Under the pieces are notes generated by a model. It was not told where the DNA came from. It searched no databases and saw only the letters and a program-made list of their open reading frames with translations. DNA of 64,000 nucleotides from NCBI RefSeq assembly GCF_900774055.1, contig NZ_CAAGSW010000001.1:79797-143796 (forward strand). The letters are read 5' to 3'. Positions within the stretch are counted from its first letter, which is position 1. Every line of letters starts with the position of its first letter. The DNA comes from Methanococcoides sp. AM1. GTDB lineage: Archaea; Halobacteriota; Methanosarcinia; Methanosarcinales; Methanosarcinaceae. Positions 62,914-64,000 of the stretch are shown one piece after another. A program made the position numbers and the translations under genes.

Positions 62914-63981
62914 TCATAGACCTATAATTGATAACAAGCTATTAACGTCCACATTATTCTCGATAAGCTCAACCATGCGACCGAGTTTATGCTCTTTCCT
63001 GAATCTTGCATGCCCGATCAGGCTTTCCATCCTACCTATGGTAGACATGGTATCACCTCGAACAAGTATTACAGGAATTCCTGCTTCGTCCGCACTTCCC
63101 AGCACCGCGCCGCTCGGCTGGAGATTGCCGGTAAGCACAAGACATTTCACACGTGCTTCAATGGCAGCCATCTGAATATCTGCCCTGTCACCACCGGTAA
63201 TGACAACTGAACCAGGATTGCGTCGGAAATACTTGATAGCCGAGTTAACCTCCATTGCACCTACAAGATAGTGTTCCACAAGCTCTTCAAGGTGCTCTGA
63301 ACCAGCAAGGACCTCTGCATGCAGATCTTCAACTATCTCGGAGAGAGGAACTGAACGAAGTGTTGAGTCTTTTGGTAAAACACCAACGACCTTGATGCCC
63401 TTATCCTCCAGGAAAGGAACAACCAGTTCGCAAACATACGTCATCTGCCCCTCATCGACCTCGTTGAGTATAACGCCTGCAAGCATATCAGGATCATTTA
63501 TCAACTTAATATCACAGAGGATTCGGTCCACAGCATAGACAGAATCATAGCGCGTCACCAGAAGCATCTTTGTTCCAAGTATAGAACTTACCTGAGGATC
63601 AGAAAGACCATACATCGCGCCTCCCCCAATGCCACCTGTACCTTCAATGAGAACGACATCCTTGCCTTTTGAAACTTCAGAGAATGCATTGGTAAGAGTT
63701 CTATCGAAGTGCTTCTCAACGCCTGCAAGAGCATCTTCCGCGAGGTTGTCGGTCAGCAATATAGGAGTGATATGATTTATATCATCTTTCAGGTCGAAGA
63801 CCCTGCGCATCTGTTCCGCATCCTCATCGGAGAGGACACCGTTAACATCCACCAGCATGTTACCTATCGGTTTCATATAACCGACAGAATAACCCTTGTT
63901 CTGGAGGATGATACCAATTCCCGTACAAAGAGAGCTTTTACCCGAGTATTTTTCAGAGGAACTTATCAATATAGATGCCAC
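62914..63981 (-). CDS. Phosphotransacetylase-family protein with BioD-like and DRTGG domains
   Basis: 355 residues from a GTG at 63981, supported by GGTGGT just upstream; another GTG at 63990 is in frame. The N-terminal 220 residues form a dethiobiotin synthetase-like P-loop domain (SSSEKYSGKSSLCTG; VVLIEGTGGIGG; LLVTRYDS). The C-terminal part (about 225-330) is a DRTGG domain (YFRRNPGSVVITGGDRADIQ; CLVLTGNLQPS). This arrangement is the N-terminal region of long bacterial phosphotransacetylases, here without the Pta catalytic domain. Archaeal members are annotated as Pta-like; a regulatory or nucleotide-dependent role is guessed. Confidence 0.88.
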   Translation of the reverse strand: MASILISSSEKYSGKSSLCTGIGIILQNKGYSVGYMKPIGNMLVDVNGVLSDEDAEQMRRVFDLKDDINHITPILLTDNLAEDALAGVEKHFDRTLTNAFSEVSKGKDVVLIEGTGGIGGGAMYGLSDPQVSSILGTKMLLVTRYDSVYAVDRILCDIKLINDPDMLAGVILNEVDEGQMTYVCELVVPFLEDKGIKVVGVLPKDSTLRSVPLSEIVEDLHAEVLAGSEHLEELVEHYLVGAMEVNSAIKYFRRNPGSVVITGGDRADIQMAAIEARVKCLVLTGNLQPSGAVLGSADEAGIPVILVRGDTMSTIGRMESLIGHARFRKEHKLGRMVELIENNVDVNSLLSIIGL

Positions 63982-64000
63982 AATTACCACCTTTGTCTTT

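Overview
The window looks like a chromosomal segment of a methylotrophic methanogen of the order Methanosarcinales (Methanococcoides or Methanolobus type). This is inferred from the archaeal S-adenosylmethionine synthetase, an intron-containing C1:G72 tRNA-Tyr, BRE/TATA promoters, GGAGGTGAT-type ribosome binding sites, ADP-dependent sugar kinases, archaeal pilin genes and many PGF-CTERM or beta-propeller surface proteins. The DNA is fairly AT-rich, most of all between surface-protein genes. No rRNA, CRISPR array, intact insertion sequence or prophage was seen.

Left flank (1-15.6 kb), mostly housekeeping: a partial AI-2E family permease; a large PAPS-reductase-family protein with its own zinc ribbon, PUA-like and ferredoxin parts; a two-gene SudAB/NfnAB-like flavoprotein pair; tRNA-Asp and tRNA-Tyr; archaeal MAT; a hisG-hisA-hisB operon; and a translationally coupled run on the minus strand of a radical SAM protein, a DUF4130-type protein and a MutS-like HhH ATPase (each junction is an ATGA overlap). 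An ArsR-type regulator lies upstream of that run. A TIM-barrel isomerase-like gene closes this part.

Middle (15.8-51.6 kb), a cell-surface region: a large PKD/DUF4430 surface protein; a six-gene type IV pilus operon (two pilins, secretion ATPase, membrane platform, two pilin-like proteins); a BtuFCD-type ABC importer; and about a dozen secreted proteins. Five complete secreted proteins plus one fragment end in the same roughly 55-residue C-terminal module, which starts WNPW/F and continues as two ITxxELQxAIxxWL-like repeats (dockerin-like organisation). Three other proteins instead end in a PGF-CTERM-like transmembrane tail. The two tail types never occur together. Paralogs, a decayed gene copy, a truncated tail fragment, a 438-bp tandem duplication and duplicated upstream DNA show that the region is expanding and decaying.

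Right flank (51.8-64 kb), metabolism: argC, a CBS-pair protein, argJ and two tandem ADP-dependent sugar kinases form a tightly spaced minus-strand operon. Then come a DUF1616/CPBP-protease pair, a small membrane protein, a nucleoside 2-deoxyribosyltransferase-like gene behind a palindromic operator-like site, an AMMECR1 protein, phosphoglycerate kinase and a DRTGG/phosphotransacetylase-like protein.

Functions come from motifs and family resemblance read by eye. No database search was possible.
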